Shown: positions 12,000 through 23,170, counted from the first letter of the stretch. The stretch: 64,000 nt of DNA from Antedon mediterranea (GCF_964355755.1 NC_092673.1:25115001-25179000); one strand, 5' to 3'. Made by a program: numbers and translations. Notes: generated from the sequence alone by a model not told the origin.

Positions 12000-12165
12000 C
12001 TGAAATAGCCTGAAATAGCTTTTGCATTCATCATCGTTGAATTTATCTAAGTTGAATTGATATTCATCGCTTTTATACTGAAAACTTGGAGAATTCATAC
12101 TATACAACATAATGAATTCTTCCTCGTCTAGAACATCTGAAATATAGGCAGCAACAAGAGCGCTG
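12000..12165 (-). pseudogene. Harbinger-type transposase N-terminal exon fragment
   Basis: On the minus strand, 12165 down to about 12000 reads CSALVAAYISDVLDEEEF, then a Met/Ser stretch, then FNLDKFNDDECKSYFRLF, then a GGCCTAG-derived tail and a stop. The acidic DEEEF run followed by a DDEC..xFRF block is the usual N-terminal signature of PIF/Harbinger (HARBI1-like) transposases. The DDE nuclease core is absent. It is probably a remnant of the enzyme of the surrounding 7.3 kb element. Confidence 0.6.
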
Positions 12166-12812
12166 CATCTCGTAACCTATGTAGGTTCGCCATGTTGTGT
12201 GAGATGCTGAAAGCCGAGACAACTGATGATGATACCTGATCGCACTATGACGTCGCGCACATGTTCCCGTCGCGTGAACAAAACGAAACAAACAGACATG
12301 ACGGGAGCCTAGTAAATGAGTACGGTCACGGTTGGTTAAACCGGCCGTACTGCACGTTTACCGTCCCGTTAGCGCCCGTTACGAAAGCTCGCTAACGCCA
12401 CTGGCGCGGAGTAACAGCTCCCTAACGCTAATCCGCGGCATGGTTCAGACACAAAAATAATTAGATTTAATTCGTCACTATGACGAATTATAGGTTATAT
12501 GCATTGATTTAAATAAAGATAATTGATTTTTAAAAAATATATTGATTGATTGATTTTCTCAGAATCTTTAATTATTTATAATATATGATAGGACCTTGCT
12601 AACGCGAACACCATAGCCGGTATCACAATCCGATCAAAGATCCATATGCGTATAATGTCATTAACCACATTTGTTGTTACATAATAATAAAGACATAAGT
12701 TAATTTTTATCTAGATTTCATTATAAATCATGTGTATAATCTATACACTAAGAAATAAATTTGAACAAACAATACGGATAATAAAAAAAAACTTATTTTG
12801 TTTCGTTTCCCA

Positions 12813-12874
12813 AGGTGAGACTCGATCTCGGTACTTGAATGCTATAGACACGAGCAAAGACCACCGAGCCATAC
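12813..12874 (-). ncRNA. tRNA-derived SINE-like head, copy 1
   Basis: On the minus strand an A-box-like TGGCTCGGTGG is followed about 45 bp later by a B-box-like ATCGAGTCTC. The spacing and boxes suit a Pol III internal promoter of tRNA origin. The cloverleaf is incomplete, so it is not called as a functional tRNA. Confidence 0.45.
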
Positions 12875-14229
12875 ACAACTGACTAAAAGTTATGGAAAGA
12901 TTCCTCCGTGTATTTACTATGCAGTAACCACTTTGGTGCAGATAGATTATTACATACCGCAATGAATTATAATGTTTTACTATGATGACATCTTTAAAAA
13001 TTAAAAAAAATGATGCACTGTCAAACTATATACTTTTAACTTTAATATATGAACTTCTTAAGGAAGAAAGTTAACATTAAGTTTGTTATTTTGGCCTAAG
13101 AAAATGTTATAATTTGTTTGATTGTCGAAATTAATTTTGTTAAATTTAATATGCCATTAATGATGACTTAATCAACTTTTGTTCTTCTAATTTCATAATA
13201 AATCATACATATGATACATACACTTCAAGAAAATTAAATAAAAAATAGGTGTTCCCGAGCATTCTAACGATATATATTAATTTTAAAATTTAGCATATTT
13301 TCACCATTTTGTTAACTTACACGTGCGTAGCCCGTCACTTTTGACGTGCTCGTATAACGCTGTTTCGCGTTGAAAAGTGAATAAAATATGATGATATTAT
13401 TAAAGAAAGGTTATACAACAGTAATCGGACACAAACAGTGCGCATTAACGTTTGACGCGCAGTGCGCGTGCAAAAATCTGCGCACTCATGGCAATTTTTT
13501 AAACGCTTAAAATTGCCTGAAACGTACTCTAATTTCATCGAAAATAAATTCTGACAATTTTCAACATTTTAAGCGCGCGTACGCATGCGTTATATGAGCT
13601 ACGCACGGAATTGTATTGCCATATGATGAAATATGACCTGAAATTTATGAGTACCAAATTTTGTTTAAAAGTGATTCATGTTTGTGAAGATATGACTACA
13701 AACGTGATTTCGTTAAATCGCGCGTAGACCGCGTAATTTTTGATTGCGCATCGTGAAAACATAACCACATCGATTCCTGGCCATAAGGAATATACTCTGA
13801 AAAATTGACTTAGATAGATGAAACTGATGCCAAGATAATTCACGGACAAATAGTGCTAAGGAAAGAATAAATAAATAAACTAGATTTAATTCGTCACTAT
13901 GACGAATTATAGGTTATATGCATTGATTTAAATAAAGATAATTGATTTTTAAAAGATATATTGATTGATTGATTTTCTCAGAATCTTTAATTATTTATAA
14001 TAAATGATAGGACCTTGCTAACGCGAACACCATAGCCGGTATCACAATCCGATCAAAGATCCTCTGCGTATAATGTCATAAACCGCATTTGTTGTTACAT
14101 AATAATAAAGACATAAAGTAACTTTTTATCTAGATTTCATTATAAATCATGTGTATAATCTATACACTAAGAAATAAATTTGAACAAACAATACGGATAA
14201 TAAAAAAAAAAATCTTATTTCGTTTCCCA

Positions 14230-14290
14230 GGTGAGACTCGAACTCGGTACCTTGAATGGCATAGACACGAGCACAGCCCATCGAGCCATA
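14230..14290 (-). ncRNA. tRNA-derived SINE-like head, copy 2
   Basis: Same segment in the second tandem unit. Here the B-box reads GAGTTCGAGTCTC and fits the GWTCRANNC consensus. The A-box has TGGCTCGATGG. Not a canonical tRNA. Confidence 0.45.
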
Positions 14291-15714
14291 CACAACTGAC
14301 TAAAAGTTGGAGAAAAATTCCTTCGTGTATTTACTATGCAGTAACCACTTTGGTGCAGATAGATTATTACATACCGCAATGGATTATAATGTTTTACTAT
14401 GATGACATCTTTAAAAATTGAAAAAAATGATGCACTGTCAAACTATATACTTTTAACTTTAATATATGAACTTCTTAAGGAAGAAAGTTAATGTTAAGTT
14501 TGTTATTTTGGCCTAAGAAAATGTTATAATTTGTTTGATTGTCGAAATTAATTTTGTTAAATTTAATATGCCATTAATGATGGCTTAATCAACTTTTGTT
14601 CTTCTAATTTCATAATAAATCATACATATGATACATACACTTCAAGAAAATTAAATAAAAAATAGGTGTTCCCGAGCATTCTAACGATATATATTAATTT
14701 TAAAATTTAGCATATTTTCACCATTTTGTTAACTTACACGTGCGTAGCCTGTCACTTTTGACGTGCTTGTATAACGCTGTTTCGCATTGAAAAGTGAATA
14801 AAATATGATGATATTATTAAAGAAAGGTTATACAACAGTAATCGGACAAAAACAGTGCGCATTAACGTTTGACGCGCAGTGCACGTGCAAAAATCTGCGC
14901 ACTCATGGCAATTTTTTAAACGCTTAAAATTGCCTGAAACGTATTCTAATTTCATCGAAAATAAATTCTGACAATTGTCAACATTCTAAGCGCGCGTACG
15001 CATGCGTTATATGCGCTACGCACGTAATTGTATTGCCATATGATGAAATATGACCTGAAATTTATGAGTACCAAATTTTGTTTAAAAGTGATTCATGCTT
15101 GTGAAGATATGATTACAAACGTGATTTCGTTAAATCGCGCGTAGACCGCGTAATGTTTGATTGCGCACCCTGAAAACATAACCACATCGATTCCTGGCCA
15201 TAAGGAATATACTCTGAAAAATTGACTTAGATAGATGAAACTGATATCAAGATAATTCACGGACAAAATAGTGCTAAGGAAAGAATAAATAAAGAAATAA
15301 ATAAAGATTCTGACAGAATCAAGAGGTTATATGCATATCATGCATATAACCTAATAAATAAATAAATAAAGATTTTGACAGAATCAAGAGGTTATATGCA
15401 TATCATGCATATAACCTAATTATGTACGCCGCTTACATAACTCCACCGTAACTCCGTGAGTCTGAACATACCCTTAGTAAATCCTACCGACAGATGTCGA
15501 TGATGCAATTTTATATTATATTTAAACAAAAAATTATAAATAATCTATTATTTTATTATTTCTGTACGTATAATGTTATAACTATATACATTTATATTCT
15601 ACACCATATGGCTGTACTTTTTGCGAAAGTGAACCACCTTAGTTGATGATGCTTCAAATGGCAGGTTAAGTTACAATACCACCAGTATAAACAAAAATAA
15701 AGTTAATCAAAAGG

Positions 15715-15724
15715 CTATATAAAC
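15715..15724 (+). promoter_or_regulatory. TATA box of the repeat-protein gene
   Basis: CTATATAAAC lies about 70 bp upstream of a consensus splice donor (AAG|GTAAGA, exon end at 15794). A start near 15745 would give a short non-coding first exon of about 50 bp. The intron would run 15795-17195 to the acceptor TTTTCAG just before the ATG at 17200. Transcription start is inferred from spacing only. Confidence 0.6.
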
Positions 15725-16799
15725 GGCGAAAAATATTGATACTTCATTAGTTTTGGGTTGTCAATATCATTGAAGCAGAGAAACATAGATCAAGGTAAGA
15801 ATAACTCTTTTGATACTTCTAATAAAATATTCTAACTTTGTAAAAGTCGGCTAAACCTTTTGCCTTTCTGGCAGGAAAGGTGTACTTGACATCTTTCACT
15901 AGTGCTACTGGATAGTGGTCTGAATTGACTATTGTTGTATCAATAACACTCTTTGTATGTTGATAGCTTAATATAATACCACGACTGTTAGTTATACTAG
16001 GTACTATTCAATGGTTCTATTACATGGCAGCATTTTCTAACACTGTGTGTAACGCTAGGCCGTAGAGTACTGCGCGTTTCTAAACCCGTGGTGTGGGCCG
16101 TCAATTTACTGTTCTCCGTGGCAAAAAGCCGTAACTTTTAAAATAGCTCAGCCTTTGACATTGATCAATGATGGAACAGACGGTTTCACTTAATAAACAT
16201 TTATTTTCGACCAGTAGATGACGTGTTAAAAAACGAACAAAAAATGAATGTTTTATATTCGTTAAATAAAAGCCTAACTGAAAACAGTCTATCTTTCAAC
16301 TCACGAACATTTTCTTCTGATTCAACATTCATTATCTGTATAATATATACATATATATATATTAATAACACTACGTTTTTATAGTATAGGCAATCATTCT
16401 GTCACTTAATTATTAGTTTTGTTGAAAAGTATCTATATTGAAAATCGCCATACCCAAAATATACTGTTGATACTTGCGGTACCGTACTTGTCAGACGATA
16501 AATGCTATAATTTTCTCGATTTATGCTTGGTTTCCGCTTGGACCCAATGCAACGACGTAGGCACAACGAAACGTGCTTGCGTTGCGTCCAAGTGGGAACC
16601 AACTTTTTTGGACAAAACAGAAATGATGATTATAATATACTTTTAATACAATATTCAATTTTTTTTAATCGAACATTAGAGGATGTAGTAGTCAAACATA
16701 ATTATTGTTTATGAGTGCGATGGTACTAAAAGTATATTCTTGTCATTGTAATCAGATTAAAACGTATGCCTGCTATAATAGGCTAGGATACCTAATTTG

Positions 16800-17150
16800 T
16801 TTTTTATAACATCTAAAGAAGGTATTTATCTGCTTAGTAAATCGCGAAAGAGCAAAACCTGACAGATCAACCGCCTTCCTTCTTTGTTGTTGAGGTCGCG
16901 AGTAGTTTCCGGTCTTTAGCTGGTTGATAGTAATTCACCGTGCTCTCGCTGTAGCATGTTCAAAATCGTTGTATCATGAGGAACGTATTGTTGTTATGTT
17001 TTGTGCTGTCCGGGCTTTATACGGTAAAAATAAATTGGAATTTACCGCGCTATGTGGAGCGATTGATTGGACACTTACTTTTTATCATGTGACCCACAAT
17101 CTTCTAATCAAAAGACAGAAATATTCAGGAATATATTTAGGCGTTTCATA
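16800..17150. repeat. Diverged TIR element in intron 1 of the repeat-protein gene
   Basis: The left edge TTTTTATAACATCTAAA and the right edge GGAATATATTTAGGCG, with a nearby ATGTGACCCACAATC block, match the ends of the element at 49453-50202. The middle does not align well by eye. The rest of the intron (15795-16799) shows no gene. Confidence 0.4.
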
Positions 17151-17199
17151 ATAGTAAATACATTTTATTTAATGCATTTGTAAATTTATTTTCAGAACT

Positions 17200-20100
17200 A
17201 TGCCTTGGCTTCGGTTTGCCCTGTTAGCTATTTTAATTGTGTCAGCCGTAAGCGGCGAAACAGTGGAAAATGACGCAGAGAACATTAACTCGGTGTCCCG
17301 TCCTGACGCTAATTTGGAGAGTAAATCCGACAGTAGACCTGATATCAGCTTGAGTGAAAAAGAGCAACCATTGGTTGCTTCTCCTCCTCTGAATATAATT
17401 ACTTCTGAAGGAACTGACAAAGTAAGAGCTTGCTGTAGACGTCGCAGAGTACGTCGATGCAGACGATGCCGCCGCCGATGTCATCGGTGTAGAAGACGAC
17501 GTTGTCGATGTAGAAAACGAGTAGTACGCCGTCGATGTAGAAGACGAGTAGTACGCCGTCGATGTAGAAAACGAGTAGTACGCCGTCGATGTAGAAGACG
17601 AGTAGTACGTCGTCGTAGATGTGGTCGATGTAGAAGACGACGAGTATGCTGTCGTTATCGACTGTTCCGAAAACGAGGCGCCTATTATCTCCGTGTACAA
17701 TGCGGTAGGCGTGTCCGTGTAGTACGTGTAAAATGCCGAAGACGTGGTGGAAGGTTTTATTATTACTTTGGTGGAAGATGGAGGTTAGCTGGAAGATTTA
17801 GAGTACGCACTACGTACAGAGTGTGTTGGAGAAACAATCGTTTCTACCTTCGTATACAATGTGGTAGACGTGTCCGTTATGTCCGTGTAAACTACAGAAG
17901 ACGTGGTGGTAGATTGTTTTACTTTTACAGAGGAAGATGGATAAGATTCAATCGATTTAGACGAAACGGAAGATGGGTAAGCTATCGTCGTTTTAGAATA
18001 AGAGTACGTACCACATACAGAGTTTGTTGGAGACGCAACCGCTTTTACCTTCGTATACGATGTGGCAGACGTGTCCGTTATGTCCGTGTAAACTACAGAA
18101 GACGTGGTGGTAGATTGTTTTACCGTTACAGAGGAAGATGGATAAGATTTAATCGCTTTAGACGAAACGGAAGATGGGTGAGCTATCGTCGTTTCAGAAT
18201 AAGGGTACGTACCACATATAGAGTTTGCTGGAGACGCAACCGTTTCTACCTTCGCATACGCTGTGGTAGACGTGTCCGATACGTCCATGTAAACTACAGA
18301 AGACGTGGTGGTAGATTGTTTTACCGTTACAGAGGAAGATGGATAAGATTTAATCGCTTTAGACGAAACGGAAAATGGGTAAGCTATCGTCGTTTTAGAA
18401 TAAGAGTACGTACCACATACAGAGTTTGTTGGAGACGCAACCGTTTCTATCTTCGTATCCGCTGTGGTAGACGTGTTCGATATGTCCGTGTAAACTACAG
18501 AAGACGTGGTGGTAGGTTGTTTTACCGTTACAAAGGAAGATGGATAAGATTTAACCGCTTTAGACGAAATGGAAAATGGGTAAGCTATCGTCGTTTTAGA
18601 GTACGTACCACATACAGAGTGTGCTGGAGACGCAACCGTTTCTACCTTCGTATACGCTGTGGTAGACGTGTCCGTTATGTCCGTGTAAACTACAGAAGAC
18701 GTGGTGGTAGATTGTTTTACCGTTACAGAGGAAGATGGATAAGATTTAATCGCTTTAGACGAAACGGAAAATGGGTAAGCTATCGCCGTTTTAGAGTACG
18801 TACAACCTACAGAGTGTGCTGGAGACGCAACCGTTTTTACCTTCGTATACGCTGTGGTAGACGTGTCCGTTATGTCCGTGTAAACTACAGAAGACGTGGT
18901 GGTAGATTGTTTTACCGTTACAGAGGAAGATGGATAAGATTTAATCGCTTTAGACGAAACGGAAAATGGGTAAGCTATCGTCGTTTTAGAGTACGTACAA
19001 CCTACAGAGTGTGCTGGAGACGCAACCGTTTTTACCTTCGTATACGCTGTGGTAGACGTGTCCGTTATGTCCGTGTAAACTACAGAAGACGTGGTGGTAG
19101 ATTGTTTTACCGTTACAGAGGAAGATGGATAAGATTTAATCGCTTTAGACGAAACGGAAAATGGGTAAGCTATCGTCGTTTTAGAGTACGTACCACCTAC
19201 AGAGTGTGCTGGAGACGCAACCGTTTCTACCTTCGTATACGCTGTGGTAGACGTGTCCGTTATGTCCGTGTAAACTACAGAAGACGTGGTGGTAGATTGT
19301 TTTACCGTTACAGAGGAAGATGGATAAGATTTAATCGCTTTAGACGAAACGGAAAATGGGTAAGCTATCGCCGTTTTAGAGTACGTACCACCTACAGAGT
19401 GTGCTGGAGACGCAACCGTTTCTACCTTCGAATACGCTGTGGTAGACGTGTCCGTTATGTCCGTGTAAACTACAGAAGACGTGGTGGTAGATTGTTTTAC
19501 CGTTACAGAAGAAGATGGATAAGATTTAACCGCTTTAGACGAAACGGAAAATGGGTAAGCTATCGTCGTTTTAGAGTACGTACCACCCACAGAGTGTGCT
19601 GGAGACGCAACCGTTTCTACCTTCGTATACGCTGTGGTAGACGTGTCCGTTTTGTCCGTGTAAACTACAGAAGACGTGGTGGTAGATTGTTTTACCGTTA
19701 CAGAGGAAGATGGATAAGATTTAATCGCTTTAGACGAAACGGAAAATGGGTGAGCTATCGTCGTTTTAAAATAAGAGTACGTACCACATACAGAGTTTGC
19801 TGGAGACGCAACCGTTTCTACCTTCGTATACGCTGTGGTAGACGTGTCCGTTATGTCCGTGTAAACTACAGAAGACGTGGTGGTAGATTGTTTTACAGTT
19901 ACAGAGGAAGATGGATAAGATTTAATCGCTTTAGACGAAACGGAAAATGGGTGAGCTATCGTCGTTTTAAAATAAGAGTACGTACCACATACAGAGTTTG
20001 CTGGAGACGCAACCGTTTCTACCTTCGTATACGCTGTGGTAGACGTGTCCGTTATGTCCGTGTAAACTACAGAAGACGTGGTGGTAGATTGTTTTACCGT

Positions 20101-20973
20101 TACAGAGGAAGATGGATAAGATTTAATCGCTTTAGACGAAACGGAAAATGGGTAAGCTATCGTCGTTTTAGAATAAGAGTACGTACCACATACAGAGTTT
20201 GTTGGAGACGCAACCGTTTCTATCTTCGTATCCGCTGTGGTAGACGTGTTCGATATGTCCGTGTAAACTACAGAAGACGTGGTGGTAGATTGTTTTACTT
20301 TTACAGAGGGAGATGGATAAGATTCAATCGATTTAGACGAAACGGAAAATGGGTAAGCTATCGTCGTTTTAGAATAAGAGTACGCACCACATACAGAGTA
20401 TGTTGGAGACACAACCGTTTCTACCTTCGAGTACAATGTGGCAGACGTATCCGTTATGTCCGTATAAACTACAGAAGACGTGGAGGTAGATTGTATTACT
20501 ATTATGGTGGAAGATGGAGAATATTTTCCCGCTACAGAAGAAACGGAAGGTGGGTAAGCTGTCGGCATTTCAGAATAAGAGTTCGCACCACATATAGCGT
20601 ATGTAGGAGAAACAACCGTTTCTATCTCCGTGTATGCCGTGGTAAAAGTATTCGTTATGTCCGTGTAAACTATCGTAAACGTGGTGGTATATTGTATTAC
20701 TACTATGGTGGAAAATGGATAAGGTTTAACCGCTTCAGAAGAAACGGAGGATGGGTGAGCTGCTCGAGCTTCATTTCTAGTTCTTCAGGTGGTTCAAGTT
20801 CAAGCGGTGGTAGCTCTTCAGTATCAGGTGGTGGCTCAGTCTCCGGTGGTGGCTCAGTCTCAGGTGGTGGCTCAAGCTCAAGCCACTCTTCAACTTCAAC
20901 TCACACTGTTAAAACTGCTGGTGGGACGGTAACTACCTATACAAAAACATATTCCTCTGAATCATCTGCTTAA
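17200..20973 (+). CDS. Secreted Arg/aromatic-rich tandem-repeat protein (1257 aa)
   Basis: No known family was recognised. Seen: a signal peptide (residues 1-19, cleavage near VSG-E); an acidic Ser/Glu-rich segment (20-76); an Arg/Cys block with four RRRC(R/K)RRVV-type decamers (about 77-150); one diverged unit; fifteen tandem units of 65 or 67 residues starting RVRTTYRVCW; and a Ser/Gly/Thr tail with three VSGGG motifs. A typical unit has about 26 Arg, 1 Lys and 15 aromatics, no Asp or Glu, and two Cys (VCW and RCGRR). Turn-forming NG, GG and RG pairs between aromatic strands suggest beta-hairpins. The start has a 5' splice-acceptor context and a signal peptide behind it. One coding exon; AATAAA follows at 21038. 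Inferred role: extracellular polycation, perhaps a matrix, adhesive or polyanion-binding protein. A related smaller gene is at 37212. Confidence 0.9.
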   Translation: MPWLRFALLAILIVSAVSGETVENDAENINSVSRPDANLESKSDSRPDISLSEKEQPLVASPPLNIITSEGTDKVRACCRRRRVRRCRRCRRRCHRCRRRRCRCRKRVVRRRCRRRVVRRRCRKRVVRRRCRRRVVRRRRCGRCRRRRVCCRYRLFRKRGAYYLRVQCGRRVRVVRVKCRRRGGRFYYYFGGRWRLAGRFRVRTTYRVCWRNNRFYLRIQCGRRVRYVRVNYRRRGGRLFYFYRGRWIRFNRFRRNGRWVSYRRFRIRVRTTYRVCWRRNRFYLRIRCGRRVRYVRVNYRRRGGRLFYRYRGRWIRFNRFRRNGRWVSYRRFRIRVRTTYRVCWRRNRFYLRIRCGRRVRYVHVNYRRRGGRLFYRYRGRWIRFNRFRRNGKWVSYRRFRIRVRTTYRVCWRRNRFYLRIRCGRRVRYVRVNYRRRGGRLFYRYKGRWIRFNRFRRNGKWVSYRRFRVRTTYRVCWRRNRFYLRIRCGRRVRYVRVNYRRRGGRLFYRYRGRWIRFNRFRRNGKWVSYRRFRVRTTYRVCWRRNRFYLRIRCGRRVRYVRVNYRRRGGRLFYRYRGRWIRFNRFRRNGKWVSYRRFRVRTTYRVCWRRNRFYLRIRCGRRVRYVRVNYRRRGGRLFYRYRGRWIRFNRFRRNGKWVSYRRFRVRTTYRVCWRRNRFYLRIRCGRRVRYVRVNYRRRGGRLFYRYRGRWIRFNRFRRNGKWVSYRRFRVRTTYRVCWRRNRFYLRIRCGRRVRYVRVNYRRRGGRLFYRYRRRWIRFNRFRRNGKWVSYRRFRVRTTHRVCWRRNRFYLRIRCGRRVRFVRVNYRRRGGRLFYRYRGRWIRFNRFRRNGKWVSYRRFKIRVRTTYRVCWRRNRFYLRIRCGRRVRYVRVNYRRRGGRLFYSYRGRWIRFNRFRRNGKWVSYRRFKIRVRTTYRVCWRRNRFYLRIRCGRRVRYVRVNYRRRGGRLFYRYRGRWIRFNRFRRNGKWVSYRRFRIRVRTTYRVCWRRNRFYLRIRCGRRVRYVRVNYRRRGGRLFYFYRGRWIRFNRFRRNGKWVSYRRFRIRVRTTYRVCWRHNRFYLRVQCGRRIRYVRINYRRRGGRLYYYYGGRWRIFSRYRRNGRWVSCRHFRIRVRTTYSVCRRNNRFYLRVCRGKSIRYVRVNYRKRGGILYYYYGGKWIRFNRFRRNGGWVSCSSFISSSSGGSSSSGGSSSVSGGGSVSGGGSVSGGGSSSSHSSTSTHTVKTAGGTVTTYTKTYSSESSA

Positions 20974-21037
20974 GTGAGACTACCGATATAAATAATTATT
21001 AAAAGAAGTCTTTCTGTACATAATTATGTTATAAGCT

Positions 21038-21043
21038 AATAAA
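21038..21043 (+). terminator. Poly(A) signal of the repeat-protein gene
   Basis: AATAAA lies 65 bp after the stop codon, in an otherwise AT-rich 3' flank. Confidence 0.6.
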
Positions 21044-22499
21044 TTTCATTAAGAATACTATTAGCAGTAATTTTGTTTTCATTATTTTGACTCGTTTCTG
21101 GTTCAGCCCTACCTCCATCGCCTTTGTTAACATAAATGCAATTATTTGTCGTCCTCCTTCTATTACCTAAAAGGCTGGAATACCACGTCGTCTCTTGATA
21201 CATTGAAATCGTTTTTTTCTTATTCAAGCACCAACCTAACTTCGCTAAACAAATTGAAACAAGGCCATATACATGGCTGCAGTCGCGTGCTCAAGTTAGT
21301 GTTTACCAACCAACCGACCGACCGACGAACTGACCGACATAGTGAGCTGTAGAGCAAAACAACAGGCCTACACGCATAGAGGCAGTTTTCCATTAGCATT
21401 GTTAGCAAATATATTTTTGCGAATCAAATATTGTTTAGTTCTGATTTGTTGCGTTATTTTTTCACGTCACAAAAATAAGCATGCGCTTTAGTCAACGTTT
21501 TTGATTCACTTGAATAAATTCGCCTAATGGAATACAGTCTTTAGATGAGTTATATAAACTATCCTTCGGCAATAAGCCCTCATGATTGAAGTCTCGCTAC
21601 ACTTTATGAGACAGAATAGAAAATAAACTAAATAAAAGTAAAGTAAAACAAAACAAATCTAGACTGAAGTAAATCAAAATACAGATTTGCAAAGCAGTAA
21701 CGTACTAGGCCTATAAAAAGATCATGGCTGAAGGTGGCTTAAGAACAGAAAACAGAGTTGTGGAATTGTGGCAAACTAACAAATGTATCCATAATAAATC
21801 GAACAAGCAAAAGTTATAGAACTACAGCTGTGTAATACTATTTGGTCGATGCAGATAATGTGCTACGGTACTTGTTGTAATGACGGTGTTTCACTTATAT
21901 TACCTACTATAACGAAATTATAGACCTCAAAATACAAATTCCAATATAGGATATTAAACAAGGTGATAATACAATTAAATGATTACACTGTTGGCTATTC
22001 AAATCATATTCAAAATTAAAACACAATACAACAAACAATCACATCAATTAGGCCTAAACGACCAAGAAGCATTGGTCTGAAGTTCGTTCAGACTTAGTCA
22101 TTATGTTCCTCTGTGGTTACACGTGACACGCGACGGGTTGTGTCGGTGTGTGGTGGTGGTTTTGAAGCATATTGATATACCTATTAGGGTGATTATGCCA
22201 AGCCTCCTAGGCCTAGCCTAGCTACACTACTACTAGCTAGGTATCGAGCCGGTCTGATTATTTTGGCCGCTGTTTATGAACGCCTACATGATGAACTTTT
22301 ATAATTTACTCACCATCGGTTTTACGTACAAGGGTTATGCCGGTGGATTACTCTAAACATCATCGTCTTTATTCACCAAAAAATCACCGCGATCGTATGA
22401 AACAAGCACGAATGTGCAATACTCGGGGTACAGCGAAAGAAGCTGTAATGACGTAACTGTAACGTCACATACACATCAATAACCGCGCTACCAAATACG
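21044..22499. other. Intergenic DNA with a SINE-like block
   Basis: At about 21268-21400 there is a (GACC)n block with CAGTCGCGTGCTCAAG before it and GACATAGTGAGCTGTAGAG after it, related to the flanks of the insertion at 3.5-4.2 kb. A GGCCTAGCCTAG run lies near 22210. No gene was recognised. Confidence 0.5.
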
Positions 22500-22920
22500 G
22501 CTATACGGTACCATCATCTCAGTCTGGTGTTCCTCAGGGATCAGTTTTAGGTCCCATGTTATTTAATATCTTTGTTTTTGATATGCCAGCTGTTATCTCA
22601 TCTCATATATTGCAATATGCAGATGATACAGTTGTATATAGAGCTATTAGATCTCCTGAAAACCATCAGTCACTTCATAATGATTTAACCTGTATTCTTC
22701 AATGGAGCATAACCAATAAAATGCTTCTGAATTCAACAAAATGTAAATGTATGCGCATAACAAGGTCATCTAGGTTAAGTAAACTTGGTAATAATTATAA
22801 AATAGGGGTTGACACCTTCAGCCAGGTTACCTCATACAAGTACATTGGGGTAACTTTTACGTCAAAATTAGATTGGGGATTACATGTGTCTCAGACAAGA
22901 TCAAAAGCTTCGAAATTAAT

Positions 22921-23170
22921 TCAATTCAATTCAATTCACATTTATTTACTCATCGTTTATAAATACAGTTTCATAGCATAAATGATGGCAAGGATCCTGC
23001 ATAGAGAAGTTTACACTTCTGTTTTCGCAGGACCCTTTTACATAAAAAAACATAAAACAATAAACACAACATAATAGATACAAAATAAAAAAAAAACATT
23101 TCCTATATACATTTTAGAGTTGTTCATCATCAAAAAGCGATACTGTTTTTCTAACATGATTATTTATACA
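22921..23170. repeat. Short interspersed repeat inserted in the LINE
   Basis: The LINE frame stops at SKASKL and resumes at about 23190 (RIVRCSRDTIVIPK). The intervening DNA begins with a (TTCAA)n run, contains AGGATCCTGCATAG and its partial complement GCAGGACCC, and ends in A-rich DNA. This looks like a SINE or MITE. Confidence 0.55.

Larger units (their letters stand above)
12461..15420 (-). repeat. Two tandem ~1.42 kb units with tRNA-like heads (locus 1)
   Basis: The block TAGATTTAATTCGTCACTA starts at 12461 and again at 13881 (period about 1419). Each unit holds a CGTCACTATGACG palindrome, a tRNA-like segment on the minus strand, and a TGCGCGTACGCATGCG-like palindrome. The array ends at 15300-15420 with two copies of a 25-28 bp palindrome (AGGTTATATGCA...TGCATATAACCT). 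The same arrangement is found in the opposite orientation at 58.2-61.7 kb. Small frames shared by the copies (for example 13335-13538 and 14752-14955) are repeat sequence. Confidence 0.85.
8210..15477. mobile_element. 7.3 kb composite with Harbinger-like termini
   Basis: The ends are CTAAGGGTATGTTCA at 8210 and its complement at 15477. Inverted identity continues through CACGGAGTTACGGTGGAGTTA once a short gap is allowed. Inside lie a Harbinger-type transposase exon fragment (12000-12165, minus), a TIR pair at 8.73/11.45 kb enclosing a Mutator-like element, and two 1.4 kb tandem units. If the termini are read as GGGTATG, the flanks are TAA on the left and TTA on the right, one base from a PIF/Harbinger-type TWA duplication. 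The superfamily call is inference from the fragment and the ends. Confidence 0.6.

Noticed and set aside
13335-14955. Matching 67-codon frames (MKLEYVSGNF...) at four places in the window
   Set aside because: They lie in the non-coding part of the 1.4 kb tandem repeats, over palindromic DNA. Copies differ by changes that show no preference for silent sites.
16402-16714. Three overlapping frames of 63-75 codons in intron 1 of the repeat gene
   Set aside because: They conflict with each other, have no motif or splice context, and lie between a good donor and a good acceptor.
17785-20568. A 927-codon antisense frame opposite the repeat gene
   Set aside because: It is codon-aligned with the sense frame and reads Ser/Thr/Val because Arg, Tyr and Gly codons complement to those. 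Stops are absent because TTA, CTA and TCA are little used in the sense frame. It has no signal peptide, splice context or independent features.
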